The translations under genes and the position numbers were made by a program. From Caballeronia sp. dw_276 (lineage in GTDB: Bacteria; Pseudomonadota; Gammaproteobacteria; Burkholderiales; Burkholderiaceae), in assembly GCF_018449635.1 (NCBI RefSeq), contig NZ_JAAVUV010000004.1, forward strand, positions 1 through 64,000: DNA of 64,000 bases, written 5' to 3'. This document shows, piece by piece, positions 47,381 to 54,787 of the stretch. The notes beneath the pieces were generated by a model. It did not search any database and was not told the origin of the DNA. It was given only the letters and a program-made list of their open reading frames with translations. Within the stretch, counting starts at the first letter, position 1; every line of letters starts with the position of its first letter.

Positions 47381-48121
47381 TCAGATCAGGAGACGCAATT
47401 GGCGGATCGCTTCGGCGACGGCGGGTTCTGTAGCGCTACGCGGGCGCGGCAAGTCGACGTTGACGATCTCGCGCACGCGCCCGGGACGCGGCGCGAGCAC
47501 CACCACGCGATCAGCAAGCACAATCGCTTCCTCCACATCGTGCGTGACGAAAAGCACGGTCATGTTTCGCATCGCGTGAATGCGCAGCAGTTCCTCGTGC
47601 ATCTGCGTGCGCATTTGCGGATCGAGCTTCGAAAACGGTTCGTCCATCAACAGGATGCGCGGACTCGTGACCAGACTGCGGGCCAATGCGACACGGCTGC
47701 GCATGCCGCCCGATAACTGGTGCGGATGGGCATCGGCGAAACCTTGCAGGCCGACGAGATCGAGGACCGCTTCCGCACGCGCGTGGCGTTCCCGCGCGGA
47801 TATGGAGGGGACGGCGGCTTCAAGGCCGAACTCCGCGTTCGCGCGAGCCGTGCGCCATGGCAGCAAGCGGTCTTCCTGGAACATATAAGAAAGTGCGTTG
47901 CGATCTTTCGTCCCTTCGGTTTCCTTACCATCGATGCGCAACTCGCCCGCGCTCGGTTCGATCAAACCAGCGATAATATTGAGCAGCGTGCTTTTCCCGC
48001 ATCCCGATGTGCCGAGCAGCGCTACGATCTCGCCCTGGCCGACATCGAAGGAAACCCCGTCCAGCACTTGCAGCGACCCAAAATGCTTGCCGACGCCGCG
48101 AAGGGAAATCGCAGCGCTCAT
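47381..48121 (-). CDS. ABC transporter ATP-binding protein (NitT/TauT type)
   Basis: A 246-residue ATPase. Walker A LLGTSGCGKSTLLN, signature LSGGMRSRVALARSL, Walker B ILLMDEPFSKLD and switch His VTHDVEEA are intact. Its start overlaps the GntR stop as ATGA. It belongs to the same importer as the permease and binding protein that follow. Confidence 0.95.
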   Translation of the reverse strand: MSAAISLRGVGKHFGSLQVLDGVSFDVGQGEIVALLGTSGCGKSTLLNIIAGLIEPSAGELRIDGKETEGTKDRNALSYMFQEDRLLPWRTARANAEFGLEAAVPSISARERHARAEAVLDLVGLQGFADAHPHQLSGGMRSRVALARSLVTSPRILLMDEPFSKLDPQMRTQMHEELLRIHAMRNMTVLFVTHDVEEAIVLADRVVVLAPRPGRVREIVNVDLPRPRSATEPAVAEAIRQLRLLI

Positions 48122-48882
48122 CGGCGCAACTCCGCGACGGTGTAGAGCGGCAGCGATGCCCCGGCGCTCGAGAGGCTTGCGTAGACCTTCTCCATTGTCA
48201 TGCTCTGGAACGTCTCGATGTGACGGCGCGCGATGGTCTCGGCACGGCGTTCATCGCCGGCGACGAATGCATCGATCATTGCGTTATGGTCGTGCTTGAT
48301 CTCGGGTTTCGTGCCTTGCACGCCGAAGCCCAAAGCCACGAGACGCGACATTTCATCGAGCAGGCTTGCCAGCGTCCTATGCAGACGCTCATTGCCGCTC
48401 GCCGCTGCGATTGCAAGGTGAAACTCGCGGTTGGCGTCAAGGAATGTGTCGATCTGAGCGGACAGCGCGCGCTCCGGGTGGGGCACGCGGCACGCGGCTT
48501 CCAGGCGTCTGAGCAAATCCACATCTACACGGCCGCACGCGAGTCGTGCCGCCAGCGGCTCGAGCTGAACGCGTAATGCAAACACTTCCTCGACGTCTTT
48601 CAACGTGATTGGCGCAATACGGTAACCCTGCCGTGGCAACGAGCGTACGAATCCTTCATGTGCGAGACGCACGAGCGCGATACGGCAACTCGTCTTGCCG
48701 ATCTGATACTCCGACATCAGCTGGCTTTCGGTGACTGTGGAGCCGGGCATCAGCTTGCAGGAGAGTACATCTCGGCGAATGCGTTCATAGGCGTCGTCGC
48801 CGCGAGCGATCGGCGGAGCAGATTCGGGCGCGACTACCGGAGTGGGCACGCGGATTTCAGGTGCGTCGTAGGACATAACCAT
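48118..48882 (-). CDS. GntR-family regulator (FCD) of the ligase/ABC operon
   Basis: A 254-residue regulator. The winged helix (about residues 25-95) shows YERIRRDVLSCKLMPGSTV and GKTSCRIALVRLAHEGFV, and the FCD ligand domain (about 105-235) includes DANREFHLAIAAASGN and HDHNAMIDAFVAGDERRAE. It is the first gene of the operon and overlaps the ATPase gene, so it is probably autoregulatory. ATGs at 48882 and 48876 are both possible. Confidence 0.9.
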   Translation of the reverse strand: MVMSYDAPEIRVPTPVVAPESAPPIARGDDAYERIRRDVLSCKLMPGSTVTESQLMSEYQIGKTSCRIALVRLAHEGFVRSLPRQGYRIAPITLKDVEEVFALRVQLEPLAARLACGRVDVDLLRRLEAACRVPHPERALSAQIDTFLDANREFHLAIAAASGNERLHRTLASLLDEMSRLVALGFGVQGTKPEIKHDHNAMIDAFVAGDERRAETIARRHIETFQSMTMEKVYASLSSAGASLPLYTVAELRR

Positions 48883-49208
48883 CTAGGACCATCGGCTTGT
48901 GAGCTGCTCACGGCATCGGATTGATGCGTTCAAGAAATCATCGTAGGCGCTTGCGGGCACTTTCAAAAACAAGTTATTGAAATAAAGATGTGGCGTAGGG
49001 ATATATCGTGGGAAGCTCAGCGGCTGACTGCGATTTTGCAGCGCCCGTGTAAAACACGGGCCATTACGCCGGCTAGACAAAAATGCGAGCTTGCCATGTT
49101 TGCAACAGCAAGCGCGTGAATCAGTTATTTTCAGGGCGATTGTTGCGATGCAAGTTCAAATCGCCAAGCTGTTTAAGTGAACGCTGAGCTGGCCTGCTGT
49201 TTGCATAC
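48883..49208. other. intergenic region with two small palindromes
   Basis: No gene is supportable here. GTGAGCTGCTCAC (48899-48911) is a 6+1+6 palindrome just upstream of the GntR start and may be its operator. GCCCGTGT and ACACGGGC (49043-49061) form a perfect 8-bp stem with a three-base loop. The rest is likely the divergent promoter region for the GntR operon and the DUF4148 gene. Confidence 0.4.
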
Positions 49209-49235
49209 ACCTCCTTAACACCATTCAAAGGAGGT
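49209..49235 (+). promoter_or_regulatory. hairpin covering the Shine-Dalgarno of the DUF4148 gene
   Basis: ACCTCCTT (49209-49216) is the exact complement of AAGGAGGT (49228-49235), an optimal Shine-Dalgarno placed 6 bases before the ATG. The 8-bp stem with an 11-base loop would hide the ribosome binding site in the mRNA. It may act as a thermosensor or a switch controlled by a protein or RNA. Confidence 0.5.
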
Positions 49236-49241
49236 TCGATC

Positions 49242-49562
49242 ATGATCAAGTCATTGATTCCTGCCGTTGTGATTGCTTCGGCCCTGGCTGCACCGGCACT
49301 CGCATTGGCTCAGGACAACACGCAAGTCACGCGTTCCGCAGTGAAAAGCGACTTGCAGCAAATGGAACAAGCGGGTTACAACCCAGGCGAAGATCGCACG
49401 ACGTATCCCGCCAAGACGCAGGCTGCAGAACAGCGCGTACAAGACGAGCGCGGTGTAGCGGCGACTTCTTACGGTCCTTCCATAAGCGGTACGTCGGCAT
49501 CAGGCATACGCGCGCAAACAGGTCCGTCGGACAGCAATCACACAATCTACTTCGGTCATTAA
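49242..49562 (+). CDS. DUF4148 family exported protein
   Basis: A 106-residue secreted protein. The signal peptide is about residues 1-23 (ending ALA). The mature start QVTRSAVKSDLQQMEQAGYN is the DUF4148 core, common and multicopy in Burkholderiaceae, followed by a low-complexity Gly/Ser tail. Function unknown; relatives are often stress- or envelope-associated. It has a very strong but hairpin-masked Shine-Dalgarno and a strong terminator, so it is monocistronic. Confidence 0.85.
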   Translation: MIKSLIPAVVIASALAAPALALAQDNTQVTRSAVKSDLQQMEQAGYNPGEDRTTYPAKTQAAEQRVQDERGVAATSYGPSISGTSASGIRAQTGPSDSNHTIYFGH

Positions 49563-49589
49563 GCCGGATTTCAGACCGACGAACAAAAA

Positions 49590-49619
49590 CAGGGCGTTTG
49601 CTGTCAAGCAAACGCCCTG
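49590..49619. terminator. strong bidirectional terminator
   Basis: CAGGGCGTTTGCT (49590-49602), loop GTCA, and AGCAAACGCCCTG (49607-49619) form a perfect 13-bp stem. It is followed by ATATTTTC on the plus strand and GTTTTTGTTC on the minus strand. It serves the DUF4148 gene and the convergent GntR gene. Confidence 0.85.
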
Positions 49620-49643
49620 ATATTTTCTACTGGCAGTGAAGCG

Positions 49644-50324
49644 CTATTCGTCTTCGCTGTCTGCTTCCTCAAGCATGCGCATTGCAGCCTTCTCCGCATT
49701 TGATACATGCAAACGCGCTGCCGCTTCCGCCGCGCCTGCATCGCGCGCTTTCAAAGCCTTGAACAATTTATCGATTTCGCGAAGACTGGTCGGTAAGCGA
49801 TCCGGGTGCATCAACGAAGTCGCCCGCAAAAGGTTCACGCGCGAATAAAGGCTCGTCAGAATTTCCTTTACAAGACCGTTGCCGCAATTGTCCAGCAACA
49901 CATCGTAGAGTTCGGTTTTCGCCTTGAGCACGCCGGCTTGGTCTTGAGCCAGCGCCTGCACACGCAACGCCTTGGCTTTTTCGCCGAATTGCGCAATCGC
50001 TGCGTCGTCCGCAATACGCGCAAACTCGCCTGCCGCAAAACCTTCCAGCAAACCGCGAATGGCGTAAAGCTCCGCCGCTTCCTGCTTCGACATGATCGCA
50101 ACCACAGGTCCCTTATGCGGCACGCTGCGCACGAGCTTCTCGGCTTCAAGCCGACGCAACGCCTCCCTGACTGAAGTTCGGCTGACGCCAAGGGTCTCGC
50201 ACAACTCACGTTCAATAAGCCGGGCACCGGGCGCAAAGCGTCCCGACATGATGGCCTGTCGAATCACGTTCTCGACCTGGTGACGCAACGTTTCCGGTCG
50301 CACCAAACCTATCTCAGTTGACAT
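49644..50324 (-). CDS. GntR-family regulator (FCD) of the lactonase locus
   Basis: A 226-residue regulator: winged helix at about residues 10-75 (QVENVIRQAIMSGRFAPGAR and VSRTSVREALRRLEAEKLV) and FCD domain at about 85-215. The ATG at 50324 is chosen; the longer frame to 50345 begins at TTG. It is divergent from the lactonase gene across 205 bases holding a 19-bp palindromic site that recurs at the promoter of the broken dehydrogenase genes at 52.9 kb. It probably represses both. Confidence 0.9.
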   Translation of the reverse strand: MSTEIGLVRPETLRHQVENVIRQAIMSGRFAPGARLIERELCETLGVSRTSVREALRRLEAEKLVRSVPHKGPVVAIMSKQEAAELYAIRGLLEGFAAGEFARIADDAAIAQFGEKAKALRVQALAQDQAGVLKAKTELYDVLLDNCGNGLVKEILTSLYSRVNLLRATSLMHPDRLPTSLREIDKLFKALKARDAGAAEAAARLHVSNAEKAAMRMLEEADSEDE

Positions 50325-50445
50325 TATTGTATTCCCGTCTGACAAAGTTCATTCCCCCATGATACTTGATGTGTGCCGCTAGAAGCCGGGTTAAAAAAGC
50401 GGCTGTTAAGACGGTCACCGAGCACAATAAGAAAATCATCTAATT

Positions 50446-50464
50446 GACTGATTGTCATACAGTC
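50446..50464. promoter_or_regulatory. GntR operator 1 within the lactonase promoter
   Basis: GACTGATTGTCATACAGTC has GACTG/CAGTC arms around nine bases. It overlaps a TTGACT -35 (50444-50449); a weak -10 (CACTAT, 50467-50472) follows at 17-base spacing. The same element, differing only in four central bases, occurs at 52884-52902. Confidence 0.6.
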
Positions 50465-50529
50465 TGCACTATTGCTTGATCGATATTCGACAGCGTTTGG
50501 CTCACATCAATATCCGGAGGAGACTTGCA

Positions 50530-51333
50530 ATGCTTCCAAATTATGAGGTGTACGCAATCAAATATGCGGACCATCAACGCACCGCGAGCGTCAATTTTCT
50601 CGGCGGCGACCCTCACAATGGTCCTATGCCCATGGACTATTTCGTGTGGTTGATCCGCGATGGCTCGAAAGTGTGGGTGGTCGATGCCGGCTTCAACGCG
50701 GAGACCGCAACTGCGCGCGGCAGAAACCTGGTGCATGCGTTGCCGGACGCGTTGAAGCTTCTCGATGTCGATGCAGCCAAGGTTCCGCACCTGCTCATCA
50801 CGCACATGCATTACGACCACGTTGGCAATCTCGACGCGTTTCCGAACGCCACGTTTCATTTGCAGGATCGCGAGATGGAATACGCGACTGGGCGCTACAT
50901 GACACACCACTGCTTCCAGGAGGGCTTCAACCTGCGCGATGTGCTTGCGCTCGTTCAGGAAGTCTACAAAGGCCGCGTGAAATTCTACGACGGCGTTGGA
51001 CATATAGCGCCGGGGCTCTCGACACATCACGTGGGCGGCCATACGCGCGGCCTTCAGGTCGTACGCGTTCACACGCAGCGCGGCTGGGTCGTGCTCGCGT
51101 CAGACGCGAGTCATTATTATCGGAACATGCACGAGGAGCGGCCATTTCCGACCGTCTTCAATGTCGGCGAGATGGTCGAGGGATATCGCAAGCTGGCGGA
51201 ACTGGCTGATTCCGATGACCATATCGTTCCGGGTCACGATCCTGAAGTGCTCAAGCGCTATGCGCCACCGAGCGCGACCTGGATGCCGGCCCGAGTCGAC
51301 CCGGTGAACGACACCATGTCAATGCCCGGGTGA
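50530..51333 (+). CDS. metallo-beta-lactamase-fold lactonase (AttM/BlcC/AHL lactonase-like)
   Basis: A 267-residue lactonase. LLITHMHYDHVGNLDAFP carries the HxHxDH zinc motif; further ligands are in HHVGGHTRG, VVLASDASHYY and the late VPGHDPEVL. Such enzymes open N-acyl-homoserine lactones or gamma-butyrolactone. GGAGGA is 7 bases upstream of the ATG at 50530. The last 20 or so residues overlap the truncated aldehyde dehydrogenase gene, so the C terminus may not be native. All catalytic residues are present. Confidence 0.88.
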   Translation: MLPNYEVYAIKYADHQRTASVNFLGGDPHNGPMPMDYFVWLIRDGSKVWVVDAGFNAETATARGRNLVHALPDALKLLDVDAAKVPHLLITHMHYDHVGNLDAFPNATFHLQDREMEYATGRYMTHHCFQEGFNLRDVLALVQEVYKGRVKFYDGVGHIAPGLSTHHVGGHTRGLQVVRVHTQRGWVVLASDASHYYRNMHEERPFPTVFNVGEMVEGYRKLAELADSDDHIVPGHDPEVLKRYAPPSATWMPARVDPVNDTMSMPG

Positions 51334-51968
51334 CTCGCGATTGCGGCGCCAACGCCCGGGCCATCCCCATTGATCAAGTTGAAAACGCCTGGCGGCACAC
51401 CGGCTTCATCAAGTACCTCTGCGAACATCAATGCGCTAAGCGGCGAATATTCGCTCGGTTTTAGAACCATGGTGCATCCCGCCGCCAACGCTGGCGCGAT
51501 CTTGACGACGATCTGGTTGATGGGCCAGTTCCACGGTGTGATGAGTCCGCATACACCGATCGCTTCGTGGCGCACACGCGTCGTGCCGCGCTGCTCTTCG
51601 AAGTCGAAGCGTTCGAGTACATCGATCAACGCATTAAGATGCGCGGGCCCGCGCGCTGCTTGTCCTTTGCGTGCGAACGCAATCGGGGCGCCCATTTCGA
51701 GTCGCATTGCCTCGGCGAATTCGTCGTATCGGCGTTCGTATATTTTTACGATCCGGCGCAGCAACGCGACGCGATCCGCGACCTTGGTATCCGAGTAAGA
51801 CGGGAATGCCCGGCGCGCAGCGATAACCGCGCGATCAACATCATTTGGAGTCCCAATGGCGAGACGTCCGGTCGTCAGCTCGGATGAAGGGTCAATCATG
51901 TCGAACCAGGTTGGCGCTGTCGGCTCAACCCATTTTCCATCGATGTAAAACTGTGCTGTTCGTGACAT
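51258..51968 (-). pseudogene. 3'-truncated aldehyde dehydrogenase
   Basis: The 236 residues match the N-terminal half of an NAD(P)-dependent aldehyde dehydrogenase: FYIDGKWVEP, LITPWNWPINQIVVKIAPAL, VLKPSEYSPLSALMFAEV and VSFTGSTRAGIQVA. The frame then stops after LGGA, before the expected ELGGK glutamate and the catalytic cysteine, so about half the protein is missing. The break lies at the 3' end of the convergent lactonase gene, consistent with a deletion that joined the two. It is probably inactive. Confidence 0.85.
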
Positions 51969-51997
51969 CGCTACGCCCTGGGATTCGGTGAATGAAG

Positions 51998-52870
51998 TTA
52001 ATTGCCTTCGTCCGCAAGCAACTTGTACATCTCGGTATGATCGGTTGTGGCGGTTGCGTGCGTTGAGATTTCATCCCACAAGGATGTCGCGTTCTTACCG
52101 AGTTTCATTGGGTAGCCAACGCCGTCGGACAATGCCCGTGCGATCTTGAGGTCCTTGTTCATCAACTGCATTGCGAAGCCCGAGGCGAACGTGCTGCTGA
52201 GCATGAATTGCTTTACCTTGTTCTCGGATGTGTTGCTGCGCCCCGTCGATGCATTGAGGACGTCAGTCATCACTTCGCGTTCAATGCCGAATCGTTTTGC
52301 AATATGTAGTGCCTCGATGGTCGCCATCAAACCCGTCGCGGAGACGTAGTTGTTGAGTGCTTTGGCCGCGTGTCCTGCGCCGGCGGCGCCGATGTGCAGA
52401 ACACTTTTCCCCATCGCATCGAGTACGGGTTTGCATCGATCGAGTACGCCTTCGTTTCCGCCAACAAGAATTGCAAGTGTGCCGTCTTTCGCACGTTTTA
52501 CGCCGCCGGAAACTGGGGCGTCGAGGTATTTGAGTTCTTGCTTTCCAGGGTCGTTGCCAAAGCACGAGAACGAGCGGGTTCGGAGGAACTCATGTCGATG
52601 ACAACTGCACTTTTCGCGAGCGCGGCAACCCAACCGTTGGTCTGGCCATCGCCGTGCGAACCTAGAAAGACTGCCTCAACAATGTCGGAATTGGGGAGCA
52701 TCGTGATCAGGACGTCGAGCGCTGATGCGTTCTCGCGGTCGAGTCTCCGAGCGTCAAGTGCGTTCGTAATTTTGCTTGACCGGTCCGCGTCGGCGTCGGC
52801 GGGGATCCACGTTGTTCTCCGGTTGCCCTGCTTTGCGGTGTCGAAGGCGGTTGCCTGCCCAGTTCCGATG
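51998..52870 (-). pseudogene. frameshifted beta-hydroxyacid dehydrogenase (3-hydroxyisobutyrate dehydrogenase family)
   Basis: One frame encodes DVLITMLPNSDIVEAVFLG and VVIDMSSSEPARSRALATT; the next frame continues KYLDAPVSGGVKRAKDGTLA, ALNNYVSATGLMATIEAL and MNKDLKIARALSDGVGYPM. Together they are one enzyme split by a frameshift near 52545-52560. The N-terminal Rossmann GxGxxG region is also degraded and has no good start codon. The intact enzyme would have oxidised a 3- or 4-hydroxyacid; the lysine region NKDLK of the family is still visible. Confidence 0.85.
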
Positions 52871-52876
52871 CTTAGG

Positions 52877-52904
52877 ATTATATGACTGTCATACAATCAG
52901 TCAA
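52877..52904 (-). promoter_or_regulatory. promoter and GntR operator 2 of the broken dehydrogenase genes
   Basis: On the minus strand TTGACT (52904-52899) and TATAAT (52882-52877) are spaced by 16 bases, a strong sigma-70 promoter. GACTGATTGTATGACAGTC (52902-52884) fills the spacer and matches operator 1 at 15 of 19 positions, with all differences in the middle. It points toward the dehydrogenase pseudogenes. Confidence 0.65.
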
Positions 52905-53059
52905 GCATTTGCTGGTCCGGGTTTTCCATCGGTCGGCAAGGGTCTCTTGATGCCGCTTTCAGGATTCGACACGTGTGCTGAGCGTGGGCTTCCGAGGATT
53001 GAGGTTGTGAGACCGTTAGTTGCGATGAGGTTTGTGTGGCGGCTGTTCTCTCGTGCTTT

Positions 53060-53260
53060 CTATTGTCCTTTTAGCGGAAACCTCATTGAGCTATGCAGAA
53101 TCTCGCATCGCGCTCGAATCGCGTATTGCGGGGCTTCAATCTCCTTTGCATTCCCGCTTGTCACGAACCGGTGAACGACCTCGGCGAACTGGCGGTCAAG
53201 CTTGAGTTCAGGGAGCGTTCGGATTTGTTTGCGTGACTCATCGCTGAAGTCGGTGATCAT
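53060..53260 (-). CDS. small ORF translationally coupled to rep
   Basis: A 66-residue protein I do not recognise. Its ATG at 53260 overlaps the rep stop as ATGA, which supports coupled translation. It is acidic at the start (MITDFSDESRKQI) and then mostly helical-looking, with LKLDRQFAEVVHRFV. No signal peptide or known domain is visible. A role in copy control or Rep function is possible by position only. Confidence 0.5.
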   Translation of the reverse strand: MITDFSDESRKQIRTLPELKLDRQFAEVVHRFVTSGNAKEIEAPQYAIRARCEILHSSMRFPLKGQ

Positions 53261-54546
53261 CGGATTGAGTACGATGGAGCGCAATCTTGCGATGAACCAT
53301 CATCCGCATTTGCTGTTTTGCTCACGCGCGAGACCCCGGCGCACGCCGCCCTTAGGGTACGTTTCATCTCGCTAAGTCGGCTTCCGATATCGGGTGTCCG
53401 CGTCCGTGGTTGGTTCAACGTGGGTTTCTCGGCATGTCCAACGGTAGGGCGAACTACGTGCTTCGCGCATTTGTCGCGGAAGTCGTCGATCTGTTGTTGG
53501 GTTGCCCGCCCTAACGTTTTCGCTTTGAGTGCGGCTACGAACGGTTCTGCCCACTGCCCTGCCGCGATACGCGGCGATATTTCCTGATAGTTTTGAATGG
53601 AAATTGATTGCCCATCGCTCGATACGGCAATGAGTCTGGTTTCGTCGATATCGATAAAGGTTTGACCAACGCATTCTCGTGCGGTGGTCTCGATCTGCGC
53701 AAGACGCGCGACCTCGCGTGCCTCGCGTTCATGCGCGGTACGCTTCGCGCGAATCTGATGACCAAAATCGACAGGCGAACGTAGCAGTGCGCGCAAGTAA
53801 CTTATCGGACGCTTGGCCTGTCTCAGGTGCTCCCAGGTTGCTTCAACCACATCGGAAAGCAACTTCGCATGTGCCTTCGCTTCACGCATGAGTTTGAAAA
53901 TCAAAAAATCACGAAAACCCAGACTCAGCAAGCGCTCGAGGTCGGCAGGGAGGCGTCCCGGTTGTCTCTTTTGATTCTTAGGGGATAGATCCTTATATAT
54001 AGCTCCGTCTGCCACGCTGGCACACGGAGTGTCAAAAGTTGGATCTACGGCGCTATGACCGATATCGCTCGATTGGACAGCCTCGTTCAGTTCTTGCGCG
54101 TCATCCGTATCGATATATCCCAAGACCATTGCCGAGCGCTCTGTTAAGTGGAGATAGGCGCGTCCAAACAATCCGGCGGTACCGTAACGTTTTTGGGGAG
54201 CGCGCTCGATCAGGCCAGCCGCTTCAAGGTCGTCGAGACTTCTGTAGAAGGTACGCATCGATTGCATGGCGCGACCGGTGAGAAGCTCGCGTCGGGCGAA
54301 TATGGAAGCGTAGGGATTCTTGGCATCAACGGTGCGTGCGAGCGCAGCCAATACGGCTCGTGCTCGTGCTGGAAGCGTCGGAAAATTTGCCGCGCGATGT
54401 GCTGCCCGGAATACGACCCAGGGCAAATTCGATTGACCCGCGAGGAAATGATCCATTGCGGTTTGATCGATATCGACGGACTCGTCGTGAAGTGGAAGAG
54501 GGTGCAATTCCCCCTCGCCAGCAACGGAATGTTGCGCGATAAGCAT
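53257..54546 (-). CDS. replication initiator-like protein
   Basis: A 429-residue protein. The N-terminal third has a winged-helix look (ALARTVDAKNPYASIFARRE, then MRTFYRSLDDLEAAGLIERA and a GRAYLHLTERSA wing), as in replication protein O/RepA-like initiators of Burkholderiaceae secondary replicons. The rest is charged and poorly conserved. Its position after parA-parB and a 338-base regulatory gap supports a replication role. A small hairpin (CCATTT/AAATGG, 54556-54572) lies just upstream of the ATG, and no good Shine-Dalgarno is visible. Confidence 0.72.
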   Translation of the reverse strand: MLIAQHSVAGEGELHPLPLHDESVDIDQTAMDHFLAGQSNLPWVVFRAAHRAANFPTLPARARAVLAALARTVDAKNPYASIFARRELLTGRAMQSMRTFYRSLDDLEAAGLIERAPQKRYGTAGLFGRAYLHLTERSAMVLGYIDTDDAQELNEAVQSSDIGHSAVDPTFDTPCASVADGAIYKDLSPKNQKRQPGRLPADLERLLSLGFRDFLIFKLMREAKAHAKLLSDVVEATWEHLRQAKRPISYLRALLRSPVDFGHQIRAKRTAHEREAREVARLAQIETTARECVGQTFIDIDETRLIAVSSDGQSISIQNYQEISPRIAAGQWAEPFVAALKAKTLGRATQQQIDDFRDKCAKHVVRPTVGHAEKPTLNQPRTRTPDIGSRLSEMKRTLRAACAGVSRVSKTANADDGSSQDCAPSYSIR

Positions 54547-54583
54547 GTCACACGTCCATTTCTGAAAAATGGAAGGGAAACGC

Positions 54584-54611
54584 TTGACTGCCGATCGCTA
54601 TCCGCTACACT
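54584..54611 (+). promoter_or_regulatory. plus-strand promoter in the rep leader
   Basis: TTGACT (54584-54589), a 16-base spacer and TACACT (54606-54611) make a good sigma-70 promoter directed against the rep leader. The expected start is near 54618. Confidence 0.6.
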
Positions 54612-54617
54612 TCGAGG

Positions 54618-54722
54618 TGTTGGGCCTTTATCCGATTCCCGTCGGAGAAGTGCAGCAGTGGGCAAGCGACAGCGAAGCCCGGTTAAATCAAAAGCCTTCG
54701 GTTCCCGCCGAAGGCTTTTGTC
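54618..54722 (+). ncRNA. candidate antisense RNA controlling rep
   Basis: Between the promoter at 54584 and the terminator ending at 54720 lies a ~105-nt noncoding stretch, antisense to the leader of the rep mRNA and 72-176 bases upstream of its ATG. It contains a hairpin TCCGA/TCGGA with loop TTCCCG (54631-54646), and the terminator hairpin has the same loop sequence, TTCCCG. This is the position and size expected of a counter-transcribed RNA, as between repB and repC in repABC plasmids. No expression data are available. Confidence 0.55.
54689..54720 (+). terminator. perfect 13-bp terminator of the antisense RNA
   Basis: CAAAAGCCTTCGG (54689-54701), loop TTCCCG and CCGAAGGCTTTTG (54708-54720) pair perfectly, and TCTTTCT follows. 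On the minus strand the hairpin is not followed by a T-run, so it favours plus-strand termination. Confidence 0.75.
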
Positions 54723-54787
54723 TTTCTGCGTCGGATCAGTTCATCATTGTTCTCGGTTGGTGAGATAAACCCATGATTTATAAGGCT

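Noticed and set aside
50530..51333. Quorum-sensing circuit (LuxI/LuxR) around the lactonase
   Set aside because: No LuxI- or LuxR-type gene is present in the window; only the degradative enzyme is seen.
54689..54720. Possible tRNA or attachment site at the strong hairpin near rep
   Set aside because: No cloverleaf or CCA-adjacent acceptor pattern; the structure is a simple perfect stem, best read as a terminator.
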